DNA of 64,000 nt, taken from contig CAMMBV010000008.1 in NCBI GenBank assembly GCA_946494335.1, positions 1 through 64,000 on the forward strand, written 5' to 3'. Position 1 is the first letter of the stretch. Each line of letters begins with the position of its first letter. Below the pieces are notes generated by a model. It was not told the DNA's origin. It searched no databases and saw only the letters and a program-made list of their open reading frames with translations. This document shows, piece by piece, positions 46,317 to 54,453 of the stretch. Made by a program: the position numbers and the translations under genes. This DNA comes from an uncultured Ruminococcus sp. GTDB taxonomy: Bacteria; Bacillota; Clostridia; Lachnospirales; Lachnospiraceae.

Positions 46317-49052
46317 TTACTTCAGTGCATCCAGCGCCGCTTTTACTTTTTCCGGTCTGGCGGGAATCTCCGTGATTCTCGCACCGGTGGCGTTAAAGAT
46401 TGCACTTAAGATGGCCGGATGGCCTGCTGTCAGCGGACCTTCACCGCAGCCGGACGCTCCGTAAGGCCCAAGGGGTCTGGGAGTTTCCGTATAAATAATA
46501 TTGAAATCGTCCGGCACATCCTCCGGATAAGGAATACCGCAGCCCGCCAGTGTGGTATGCTTGCTGTAATCCTCAAAATCCTCGGAAAGAGCAAGACCGA
46601 ATCCCTGTGTACAGCCTCCGTACACCTGACCGTCCACTACAATCTTATTGATAATCGTACCGAAGTCACAGACTGTAGTAAAGCGGATCACGCGGACTTT
46701 GCCTGTCTCCACATTCACTTCCACCTCCGGGATGAACAGTTCATACATATAGTTGCTGAAAGGAGCACCCTGACCTGTTTCCAGATCACAGTCCGTGCAT
46801 GCGCTGGCTACCCATGTACCTTCATAGAAGGTGGGAATCTTTTCCGCCACCATCTCATCGTAGGTCCGGAATGTTCCGTCGGGTTTGCGCATGGCGTTCA
46901 CCAGCATTTCCGCTGCAACTCTGGTGGCATTTCCCGTCACCACATTGGAGCGGCTGCCTCCTGCCGGTCCCGACGCCGGCGTCAGCGCAGTATCGTTCAT
47001 CACCAGTTTTATCTTATCAGGCGTAAATCCCGCCTCTCTCAATGTCTCATGAGCCATGGTCAGCGTTCCAATGTCAGCGCCCTGTCCATGATCCTCCCAG
47101 GAATTAAATACCGTAACCGTTCCATCCGGATTCAGCTGGATATTGGCAAAGGAGCTGTCCTTTCCGTCAAGACCGCAGCCGTAGATGCCAAGGGCAAATC
47201 CTACGCCGTATTTCAGCTTATCCGTATTCATGGCTGCCAGTCTTTCTTTTGCCTCATAATAAACGGGTCTGGCTTTTTCAAACATTTCCTCCAGACAGTA
47301 AACTTCCGGCTCCTGCCCTGTGGGAGTGGTACATCCCGTACCTTCCCGGTAAATGTTCCGGTAGCGCAGTTCAAAGGGATCAATTCCCATCTTCTCCGCC
47401 AGAACATCCATACACACTTCCGAACCCAGGAAGGACTGGGGAGAACCGTATCCGCGGAATGCGGAGCCCCATGCATGGTTGGTACATACCGTCTGGCTTC
47501 GATTTCTTATATTCCGGATATCATATCCCGCTCCTGTAAACTGTGTCAGACGCATGGTCAGCAGATCCCCGAATTCAGAGTAAGGACCGTGATCGATATA
47601 GTTGTCCCCTTCCATGGCCAGCAGCTTTCCGTTTTCATCAGCGGCCATTTTCACATGCATAAAGGCGGGAGAACGTTTACCTGTGTAAGTAATATTCTGA
47701 TACTGATCGTAAACCAGGCTGCAGGGACGTCCATCCAGCGCCAGGCAGGCAACGCCCAGCAGCGCTTCCATAGTAGGACTGAACTTATATCCGAAGGTTC
47801 CGCCGGAGGGATTCTGAACCAGTCTGAATTTCTCCGGCTCAATCCCGATTCCTGCTGTAATCATGGCGGAATGCAGGTGAATTCCGATACTCTTGGAATG
47901 TACGGTCAGTCTGCCTTCCTCATCAATGTAGGCAAATCCGCAGTCCGGTTCCAGATGAAGATGCGGCTGGCGGCTGGAGTATGCGTCGATCTCCGCCACG
48001 TAGGGAGCGCTCTCCATAATGGACGCCGTCTCATCGCCCTTGATACAGTTGGTTTCATAATAGATATTGGGAGTGCCGGGATGAATTTCAATGGCATCCT
48101 CCGCAATTGCTTCCATTGCACTCATATAAGCCGGCAATGGTTCCAGATCCAGCTTCACTGCTTTTGCGGCTTCTCTGGCATGTTCTTCCGTATCGGCGGC
48201 TACGATGGCAACGGCATCGCCGATCTGGAAAATCTTTTCATCACAGAGTATGGGACGATCCCAGCCGTCACCTTTATTATTGGCAAAGGTGATAAGACCG
48301 CTGATCCGGTTCTTTCCTTTTACGTCTTTATGTGTAATAACTTTATATACGCCGGGCATTTTTTCTGCTTCGGAATAGTCAATGCCCTTTAAATTGGCAT
48401 GGGGAATATCCGCCTGCACCAGAGCCAGTCTGGCCGTATGCTCCGGCATCTGCAGCGCCATATCAGCGCCGTAATCCCAGGTACCGGTAACTTTCTGAAT
48501 GGCTGAAGGCCGGATATAACTGGTTCCCAGAATCTTATTTCCCACCGGTTTAAAAATCAGATCTTCCTTCTTCATCTCACCGCGCATAACTTTAGCCGCA
48601 TCCATAACGGCGTCCACCAGCGGTTTATATCCGGTACAGCGGCACAGATTCCTGTGTACCTGGAACCAGTGGCGCACTTCTTCCCGGGTGGGAGAAGGAT
48701 TTTGTTCCAGCAATACTTTTGCGGACATGATAAAACCGGGAGAACAGAATCCGCACTGCGCGCAGCCATGACCCATCCAGGCTACCTGAAGCGGATGCAG
48801 ATTGTCTGCAGAACCGATTCCCTCAATGGTTTCAATCACCGTGTCGTCTTTTATTTTTCCCATCTTCATAATACAGGAACGAACCGCTTTTCCATCCACG
48901 ATTACCGTACAGGTACCGCACTGTCCCTGATTACATCCGATTTTACATCCCGTCAGCAGCAGCTGCTCACGCAAAACTTTTGCCAGGGTATCATCGGGAT
49001 TCACAAGCAGGGTACGCGGCAATCCATTGATTACCAGTCTCTTTTTGATCAT
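46317..49052 (-). CDS. Molybdenum hydroxylase, aldehyde oxidoreductase (Mop)/xanthine dehydrogenase family
   Basis: N-terminal two [2Fe-2S] domains (GCNQGQCGTCTVIVDG; CGFCSPGFIMSAK...NLCRCTGYKPLVDAV) fused to a Mo-binding domain (FRGYGSPQS, GPYGASGCGEGPL); no FAD domain. Confidence 0.94.
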   Translation of the reverse strand: MIKKRLVINGLPRTLLVNPDDTLAKVLREQLLLTGCKIGCNQGQCGTCTVIVDGKAVRSCIMKMGKIKDDTVIETIEGIGSADNLHPLQVAWMGHGCAQCGFCSPGFIMSAKVLLEQNPSPTREEVRHWFQVHRNLCRCTGYKPLVDAVMDAAKVMRGEMKKEDLIFKPVGNKILGTSYIRPSAIQKVTGTWDYGADMALQMPEHTARLALVQADIPHANLKGIDYSEAEKMPGVYKVITHKDVKGKNRISGLITFANNKGDGWDRPILCDEKIFQIGDAVAIVAADTEEHAREAAKAVKLDLEPLPAYMSAMEAIAEDAIEIHPGTPNIYYETNCIKGDETASIMESAPYVAEIDAYSSRQPHLHLEPDCGFAYIDEEGRLTVHSKSIGIHLHSAMITAGIGIEPEKFRLVQNPSGGTFGYKFSPTMEALLGVACLALDGRPCSLVYDQYQNITYTGKRSPAFMHVKMAADENGKLLAMEGDNYIDHGPYSEFGDLLTMRLTQFTGAGYDIRNIRNRSQTVCTNHAWGSAFRGYGSPQSFLGSEVCMDVLAEKMGIDPFELRYRNIYREGTGCTTPTGQEPEVYCLEEMFEKARPVYYEAKERLAAMNTDKLKYGVGFALGIYGCGLDGKDSSFANIQLNPDGTVTVFNSWEDHGQGADIGTLTMAHETLREAGFTPDKIKLVMNDTALTPASGPAGGSRSNVVTGNATRVAAEMLVNAMRKPDGTFRTYDEMVAEKIPTFYEGTWVASACTDCDLETGQGAPFSNYMYELFIPEVEVNVETGKVRVIRFTTVCDFGTIINKIVVDGQVYGGCTQGFGLALSEDFEDYSKHTTLAGCGIPYPEDVPDDFNIIYTETPRPLGPYGASGCGEGPLTAGHPAILSAIFNATGARITEIPARPEKVKAALDALK

Positions 49053-49200
49053 TCGATTACCTCCTTCTGGTAGATATTTTGCTCTCTGTCATTCCTGGTA
49101 GCAGAACATCTGTCGCTTAAGTAGTAAAAACGCTTTCCATTTCTCCTCCCGTCTTTTATAATTATGTATAATAGAAAAGAAGCAAAAGGAGAACTGCAAG

Positions 49201-49599
49201 ATGAAAGACCTTTATACTGAAATTGAACTGCAGATAGCACGTACCATCGATTATCTCACCGCAGCCGCAGGTGCGGACAGCCAGCCAAAGCTTGGAGAAC
49301 TTCACGCTCAGATTCTTCAGGCCGTCAATGCTCAGATGGAGCTGTTATACGCCGCTTTTGAACCGGCGGATCACATCAGCGCATCCGCCGTCACTTTACA
49401 GGTCCAAGACGAAGAAACCGGCAGATATTATACCCGGCTGCTCCCGTTGGATTTTAAAGAAAACAATAACGGACTGGTTCTGGGCGGGGAGTCCGCCGAC
49501 GGAAAACCATCTGAAATTGTTTTTTTCTCCAATACAGCAGCAGAAAAGATTTCTGATGTCACAGGCCATGGACCGGATCATTCCAGGTGCGAAGAGTAA
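49201..49599 (+). CDS. Hypothetical protein divergent from the mop-like gene
   Basis: ORF with RBS AAAGGAGAA and upstream TATAAT; no family recognised. Confidence 0.65.
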   Translation: MKDLYTEIELQIARTIDYLTAAAGADSQPKLGELHAQILQAVNAQMELLYAAFEPADHISASAVTLQVQDEETGRYYTRLLPLDFKENNNGLVLGGESADGKPSEIVFFSNTAAEKISDVTGHGPDHSRCEE

Positions 49600-49778
49600 T
49601 TCTGATTTGTGAATTTTTCTATATTTTCAGTATTTTGCCTGCATCTTTCTAGGTATATTGTACATAATCCCCCGCCGCAAGTCAAGAAACTTTCGGAAAA
49701 TTTACATTCATTTGCCATACTTATATAAAATTTTCAATCATTCCAGAACAACCCTGCACGGCAGGCCTGAGAATACGA

Positions 49779-49820
49779 CAAATGCCCCGCTGCGGCTGCA
49801 AAACCGCTGCGGGGCATTTC
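49779..49820 (-). terminator. Rho-independent terminator
   Basis: aaatgccccgctgcgg...ccgctgcggggcattt. Confidence 0.8.
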
Positions 49821-49829
49821 AATTTCAGT

Positions 49830-50075
49830 TTAATCCTGCATAATATTCTGAAGATAGTCGTCTACTGCCGTTGTATCCAGGGTATATACCTGCGCCGGCT
49901 GATTACCCGGATCGGCAACTTTTTGATAGATGGAAAATCCAAACCACCCCAGCAGAGCTGCCGCCACAACCGCTGCCGCCGTATACTCCAGTCTGCGAAT
50001 GCGTTTTTCCTTTTTCCAGATCTTCTGCTTATTCGCCTTATATTCTTTATAACGGTCAACCTTTTCCTGACTCAT
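49830..50075 (-). CDS. Small single-TM hypothetical protein (81 aa)
   Basis: Basic N-terminus, TM 'AAAVVAAALLGWFGFSIYQ'; terminator directly downstream. Confidence 0.75.
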   Translation of the reverse strand: MSQEKVDRYKEYKANKQKIWKKEKRIRRLEYTAAAVVAAALLGWFGFSIYQKVADPGNQPAQVYTLDTTAVDDYLQNIMQD

Positions 50076-50149
50076 ACAAGTACACTCCTTACGTCCAAAA
50101 TCAGGTATATTATAGCATATATTCCCGGGACTGAAAAGCCTTTTCCAAA

Positions 50150-50989
50150 TCAGGCCACCACAATCACGCCTCCGTCATTGGCGTACATGCTGCTGACTCC
50201 GGCCGTGTCCAGAAGAACCACATCCTTGACCTTCATCCGGGCCAGTATGGCGTCCCGCACAATCTCGGCGCGGTCCCGGCAATTGCAGTGAGAAATGGCC
50301 AGGATCCGGTTTGCGCTGTCGACAGTTCTTTCCACAACGTAATCCACCAGTTTTACCAGGGCTTTGTTAATGCCTCTTGCCTGATCCAGCTGACAGATGG
50401 TTCCCTCGTCCGTGGATCCCATCACCGGCTTGATTTTCAGCGCCGAAGCCACGAAAGCTTTCACCAGACTGAGTCTTCCGTTTTTTCGCAGGGTATCCAG
50501 GTTCTCCAGCACAAAAAATGTATGCTGACTGGCGATATATGCCTCCACCGCCTGAATAATCTCATGAAACTTCATGCCTACTTTTTCACATTCCGCAATC
50601 TTCAGGGCAATCAGTGTCTGCCCTACGGAAGCGCTTCTGGAATTAAACACATATATTTTCTGTTCCGGTTTTTCCTCCAGCAAAAGGTCTCTTCCCAGCA
50701 TGGCGCTGTTAAAAGAGCCGCTTAATTCCGCCGACAGCGTGACTGCAAAAATGTGATCCGCATCACAGTCAAAAGCCCTGCGGTAACTCTCCGGTGAGGG
50801 ACATGAGGATTTGGGACAATGAGGTGAGGCAGCCACTTTTCTCAAAAAATCCGCCTGACAAAATGTCTCGTCATCCACAATGGATTCTCCCTCCACTTCC
50901 AGAATCAACGGGACAGATTCAAAATGGGGATCCTGTTTCATTTCCTCTGTCAGCTCTCCGCAACTGTCTACAACAACCTTAAACTTCAT
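50150..50989 (-). CDS. DegV-family fatty-acid-binding-type protein
   Basis: 'VVVDSCGELTEE', 'CPKSSCPSPESYRRAF', 'LSAELSGSFNSA', 'DTLRKNGRLS'. Confidence 0.92.
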   Translation of the reverse strand: MKFKVVVDSCGELTEEMKQDPHFESVPLILEVEGESIVDDETFCQADFLRKVAASPHCPKSSCPSPESYRRAFDCDADHIFAVTLSAELSGSFNSAMLGRDLLLEEKPEQKIYVFNSRSASVGQTLIALKIAECEKVGMKFHEIIQAVEAYIASQHTFFVLENLDTLRKNGRLSLVKAFVASALKIKPVMGSTDEGTICQLDQARGINKALVKLVDYVVERTVDSANRILAISHCNCRDRAEIVRDAILARMKVKDVVLLDTAGVSSMYANDGGVIVVA

Positions 50990-51114
50990 ATCTTCCACTT
51001 GCCTCCAGAACTATCACTTCAATAATATATGTATTCATTTTCTTCGCCCTTTCACGTAGTTTTGAATACCATATTATACTATCACATATACTTTCTGTTG
51101 ACAAGGGATGTTCG

Positions 51115-52572
51115 CTATCTTTCCTCCACCGGGCAGAAATTTTTGTGGGTTCCCACATATTTATAAGCCGGACGTATGATTTTGCCCTGATTGATCAGCT
51201 CCTCCAGACGGTGCGCACACCAGCCCGGCATACGGGAAATGGCAAAAATCGGGGTGAACAGCTCTTTGGGGATGCCCAGCATCTTATATACGAAACCACT
51301 GTAGAAGTCCACGTTTGCGCAGACCGGCTTAAACAGTTTTCTCTTATTCATAATCAGCTCGCCGGCATTCTTTTCCACCAGTTCATACAGTGCAAACTGA
51401 TCCTGCAGCCCTTTCTCCTCGGCAAGATTTCTGGCATACTTTTTCAGAATGACACATCTGGGGTCGGACTCCGTATAAACGGCGTGGCCCATACCGTAGA
51501 TCAGGCCGGCATGGTCAAAGGCCTTTTTGTCCAGAATATCATTCAGATAATTCCGGATAGTTTCTTCATCCTTCCAGTCAGAACAGTTTTCCATGATATT
51601 TTCAAACATATCCTGCACCTTCAGGTTTGCACCGCCGTGACGCGGTCCCTTCAGGGAACCGATAGCCGCTGCAATGGCGGAATAAGTATCGGTGCCGGAA
51701 GAGGTGACAACGTGAGTAGTAAAGGTGGAGTTGTTACCGCCACCGTGCTCAGCATGGAGCACCAGCGCCGTATCCAGAACCTTTGCTTCCAGCTCCGTAT
51801 ATTTGCCGTCTTCTCTTAACATATAGAGAATATTTTCCGCCACGGACAGACCCTTTTGCGGATTTCTGATCAACAGCGTCTTATCCATACGGAAATGCTG
51901 GTACGCATGATAGGAATAAACCGCAATCAGCGGTATCTTGCCGATCAGCTCCAGCGACTGGCGAAGCACACTGGGCACGGAAATATCATCGGGAGCGTCA
52001 TCATAGCTGTACAGGGTAAGAATACATCTTTGCAGCGCGTTCATGATATTGGGGTTTGACGCTTTCATGATAACGTCTCTGACAAATCTTCCAGACAGAT
52101 CCTGCATATCAAAAAGAATGCTCATAAAGCGTTCCATCTGCATTTTGTTGGGCAAAGAGCCAAACATCAGAAGATATGTAATCTCTTCAAAAGCAAAGCG
52201 ACGGTCTTTGTGGCTTTCTACCAGATCTCTCACATCATAGCCCTGGTAGTAAAGTCTTCCGTCGCTGGGAATCTTTCTTCCGTCGACAATATCGTAGGCC
52301 ACCACGTCGGAAATCTCTGTCAGACCGGTCAGCACACCTTTGCCGTTGGAATCACGAAGTCCTCTCTTAACATCATATTCTGCGTACAAATCCGGATTGA
52401 TTTTTCCGGAACTCATACAGTATTTTAATAATTCTTCAAAATCCTGTTCCTTAATCACAGAATTCTCTTCTTCTCTTACTGAACTCAATCCTCCTGCCTC
52501 CTTCAATGAATTTTGAAATATTATAGCGGAAATATCAGGATATTTCAACTTAATTTTTTCGCCAGCCCCCAA
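51115..52572 (-). CDS. gltA: Citrate synthase
   Basis: 'HAEHGGGNNSTFTTHVVTSSGTD', 'GPRHGGANLKVQDM', 'GHAVYTESDPR'; exact start uncertain. Confidence 0.93.
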   Translation of the reverse strand: MGAGEKIKLKYPDISAIIFQNSLKEAGGLSSVREEENSVIKEQDFEELLKYCMSSGKINPDLYAEYDVKRGLRDSNGKGVLTGLTEISDVVAYDIVDGRKIPSDGRLYYQGYDVRDLVESHKDRRFAFEEITYLLMFGSLPNKMQMERFMSILFDMQDLSGRFVRDVIMKASNPNIMNALQRCILTLYSYDDAPDDISVPSVLRQSLELIGKIPLIAVYSYHAYQHFRMDKTLLIRNPQKGLSVAENILYMLREDGKYTELEAKVLDTALVLHAEHGGGNNSTFTTHVVTSSGTDTYSAIAAAIGSLKGPRHGGANLKVQDMFENIMENCSDWKDEETIRNYLNDILDKKAFDHAGLIYGMGHAVYTESDPRCVILKKYARNLAEEKGLQDQFALYELVEKNAGELIMNKRKLFKPVCANVDFYSGFVYKMLGIPKELFTPIFAISRMPGWCAHRLEELINQGKIIRPAYKYVGTHKNFCPVEER

Positions 52573-52643
52573 AACAGCCCCTCCTTCACGTTGACATACC
52601 GCCCTTTCACATGATAAATTGGTAGGGTAGAAAGGATTATTTC

Positions 52644-53147
52644 ATGAAAGCTTTTACCATCTTGGAAATCAAATATTTTATGTCCCAGCTGCTTTTAAAG
52701 GATACTTTTGACCACTTCCGGCTGCTGGAAATGACGCTTACCACCAATGTCACCTATACCATAGACGGACAGCTTCATCCTGATTTTTACGACGCCGGGG
52801 AAGCGGAGCTTTTAAAAGCCAGGGATGAATCTCATATTTTCTGGAAGGAAGTGCGTCCCTTTTGTTTGTCCCTGATCAAAGGAAAGCATACCCCTCTTTA
52901 TTTTAAAATCGTGTTTCAGCTTGGCAAAGAAGAAACACGGCAGTTTTTAACCAAAAACAATCTTTCTTTACGGGCGGATGATATTTTCGGTCTTTATCTT
53001 AACTGTCAGTTTGACGGAAATCATCTCACCTGCGTCACCGGCACATCCTTACGTTACTTTACCCTGGACAAGACGGTGGACTACGCGTGGGACGACAAGA
53101 TCACACGGTTTTTCCAGACCCACAATATTATCTTTGAGTCAGTATAA
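52644..53147 (+). CDS. Conserved hypothetical (DUF5721-like) protein
   Basis: ORF with upstream RBS-like sequence; similarity recalled, not searched. Confidence 0.7.
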   Translation: MKAFTILEIKYFMSQLLLKDTFDHFRLLEMTLTTNVTYTIDGQLHPDFYDAGEAELLKARDESHIFWKEVRPFCLSLIKGKHTPLYFKIVFQLGKEETRQFLTKNNLSLRADDIFGLYLNCQFDGNHLTCVTGTSLRYFTLDKTVDYAWDDKITRFFQTHNIIFESV

Positions 53148-53162
53148 CTGCATCCTTTTACT

Positions 53163-53213
53163 AAAAAGGGCTGCCGCTCACGGTTCAAAACCGTTCACGC
53201 GGCAGCCCTTTTA
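53163..53213. terminator. Strong bidirectional terminator between convergent genes
   Basis: aaaagggctgccgc tcacggttcaaaaccgttcac gcggcagccctttt, perfect outer stem plus inner hairpin. Confidence 0.88.
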
Positions 53214-53236
53214 ACCAGTCATTTATAATTTTAAAT

Positions 53237-54241
53237 TTACATATAATCTTCTACGTTTTCTGCTGTTACAGGTTCAAAGGGAACCCACATAATATGACCA
53301 GTTTCATCCAATTCATATTCGCTTCCTTCATTGATAGGCTTTCCTTCAATCAGGTTTACTGCGGCAGTCAAAGCTCCAAATCCCTGTCCGTCCGCATCCT
53401 GGAATACCGTCATGGCCAGTCTTCCTTCTGTGATAGCCTGGCATCCGTCAACAGTTGCATCAATTCCCACGATCGGTATGTTTTCCAGATCTCCGCCCTG
53501 CTGTTCCATGGCCTCAGCCGCTCCCAGAGCCATCGCATCATTGTTTGCAATGATACAGTCAAAATCTATGGTGTTTACCAGCGGTGAAATCAAGTCCTGC
53601 GCATTGGCGCGATCCCAGTCAGCCACTACGGGAGCTGTAGCCTCCACTGCTGTTACACCCTGATCTTCAAACGCTTTCAGGCAGGACTCCGTCCGCTGAA
53701 TCTGTGCAATATCGCCCAATACGCCGTTTACCATCAGATACTTGATCTCGTCTTTGCCCTGTTCTTTGAAATAATCAGACAGGAATTCTCCCTGATATTT
53801 ACCGGATTCCATTTCATCTGATCCCACATAAACAATATTGTCGTTGAGCACGTTTTCAATATCTGCGGGTTGTTTATTCATGAAAACAATCTTCATATCC
53901 CCTGCCGCTTCGATAACCTGCGGAGCTGTCTGTGGATCAATAATATTGATAATAACCGCTTTTTGTCCTGCATTTTTGGCTGACTCTACAAACTGGATCA
54001 TCTTGCTGGTATCACTTTGTGCGTCCTGTGTAACCAGATTTACCCCCATCTCTTCCGCCGCCTTCAAAGCGCCGGCTTCCAAAGCGGAAACGAATTCATC
54101 CCTATTGGAAAGCACCAGTGTAATATCATCGCTGCCTGCTTCCGTCTGAGCCGCCTGTTCCTCCTGTCCGCCGCCTCCGCAGCCGGTCAATGCACCCAAT
54201 ACCATAACTCCAGCCAATAAGCTTGCTACAACTCTCTTCAT
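53237..54241 (-). CDS. Sugar ABC substrate-binding lipoprotein (MglB/RbsB-like), orphan
   Basis: Start MKRVVASLLAGVMVLGALTGCGGGG lipobox; 'VVADWDRANAQDLISPLVNTIDFDCIIANNDAMALGA'; no adjacent permease or ATPase. Confidence 0.93.
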   Translation of the reverse strand: MKRVVASLLAGVMVLGALTGCGGGGQEEQAAQTEAGSDDITLVLSNRDEFVSALEAGALKAAEEMGVNLVTQDAQSDTSKMIQFVESAKNAGQKAVIINIIDPQTAPQVIEAAGDMKIVFMNKQPADIENVLNDNIVYVGSDEMESGKYQGEFLSDYFKEQGKDEIKYLMVNGVLGDIAQIQRTESCLKAFEDQGVTAVEATAPVVADWDRANAQDLISPLVNTIDFDCIIANNDAMALGAAEAMEQQGGDLENIPIVGIDATVDGCQAITEGRLAMTVFQDADGQGFGALTAAVNLIEGKPINEGSEYELDETGHIMWVPFEPVTAENVEDYM

Positions 54242-54273
54242 GAAATTATCCTCCTTCACACTTTTTCCCTTTC

Positions 54274-54301
54274 GTGCTTTTGCACGTTTGTGCTTTTGCA
54301 C
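54274..54301 (-). promoter_or_regulatory. Two operator-like dyads GTGCTTTTGCAC (54274-54285, 54290-54301)
   Basis: Identical 12-bp inverted repeats with 16-bp period immediately downstream of the -10 box. Confidence 0.8.
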
Positions 54302-54306
54302 GTTTA

Positions 54307-54335
54307 ATTATATTCATTTCTTGCTATTATGTCAA
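54307..54335 (-). promoter_or_regulatory. Consensus sigma-70-type promoter
   Basis: - strand TTGACA - 17 bp - TATAAT. Confidence 0.85.
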
Positions 54336-54426
54336 TGTTTTTCATAATATCATATTATTTTTATAAATAATATACAAAAAACCTATCCACAAACTGTGTA
54401 ACTCCCATATATACTTTTGTCCAAAT

Positions 54427-54438
54427 GTGCTTTTGCAC
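54427..54438 (-). promoter_or_regulatory. Third, distal GTGCTTTTGCAC dyad
   Basis: Exact third copy about 126 bp upstream of the proximal pair. Confidence 0.75.
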
Positions 54439-54453
54439 ATATTTTATTTCTTT

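Noticed and set aside
46419-48392. 657-aa + strand ORF antisense to the Mop-like gene
   Set aside because: Fully overlaps a well-supported Mo-hydroxylase CDS; the His/Arg/Cys-rich translation without domains is typical of a shadow ORF in an antisense frame.
49052-49201. Moco riboswitch upstream of the Mop-like operon
   Set aside because: The ~150-nt region appears too short and I could not match conserved riboswitch core elements by eye; an Infernal search with the Moco RNA model would be needed.
54242-54301. 20-aa N-terminal extension of the orphan binding protein (MQKHKRAKARKGKSVKEDNF)
   Set aside because: It is the translation of the GTGCAAAAGCAC operator repeats and leader; the lipoprotein signal and RBS (GGAGGA) place the start at 54241.
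54274-54438. GTGCTTTTGCAC repeats as a CRISPR-like array
   Set aside because: Only three 12-bp dyads with irregular spacing and a promoter between them; no cas genes. An operator function fits better.
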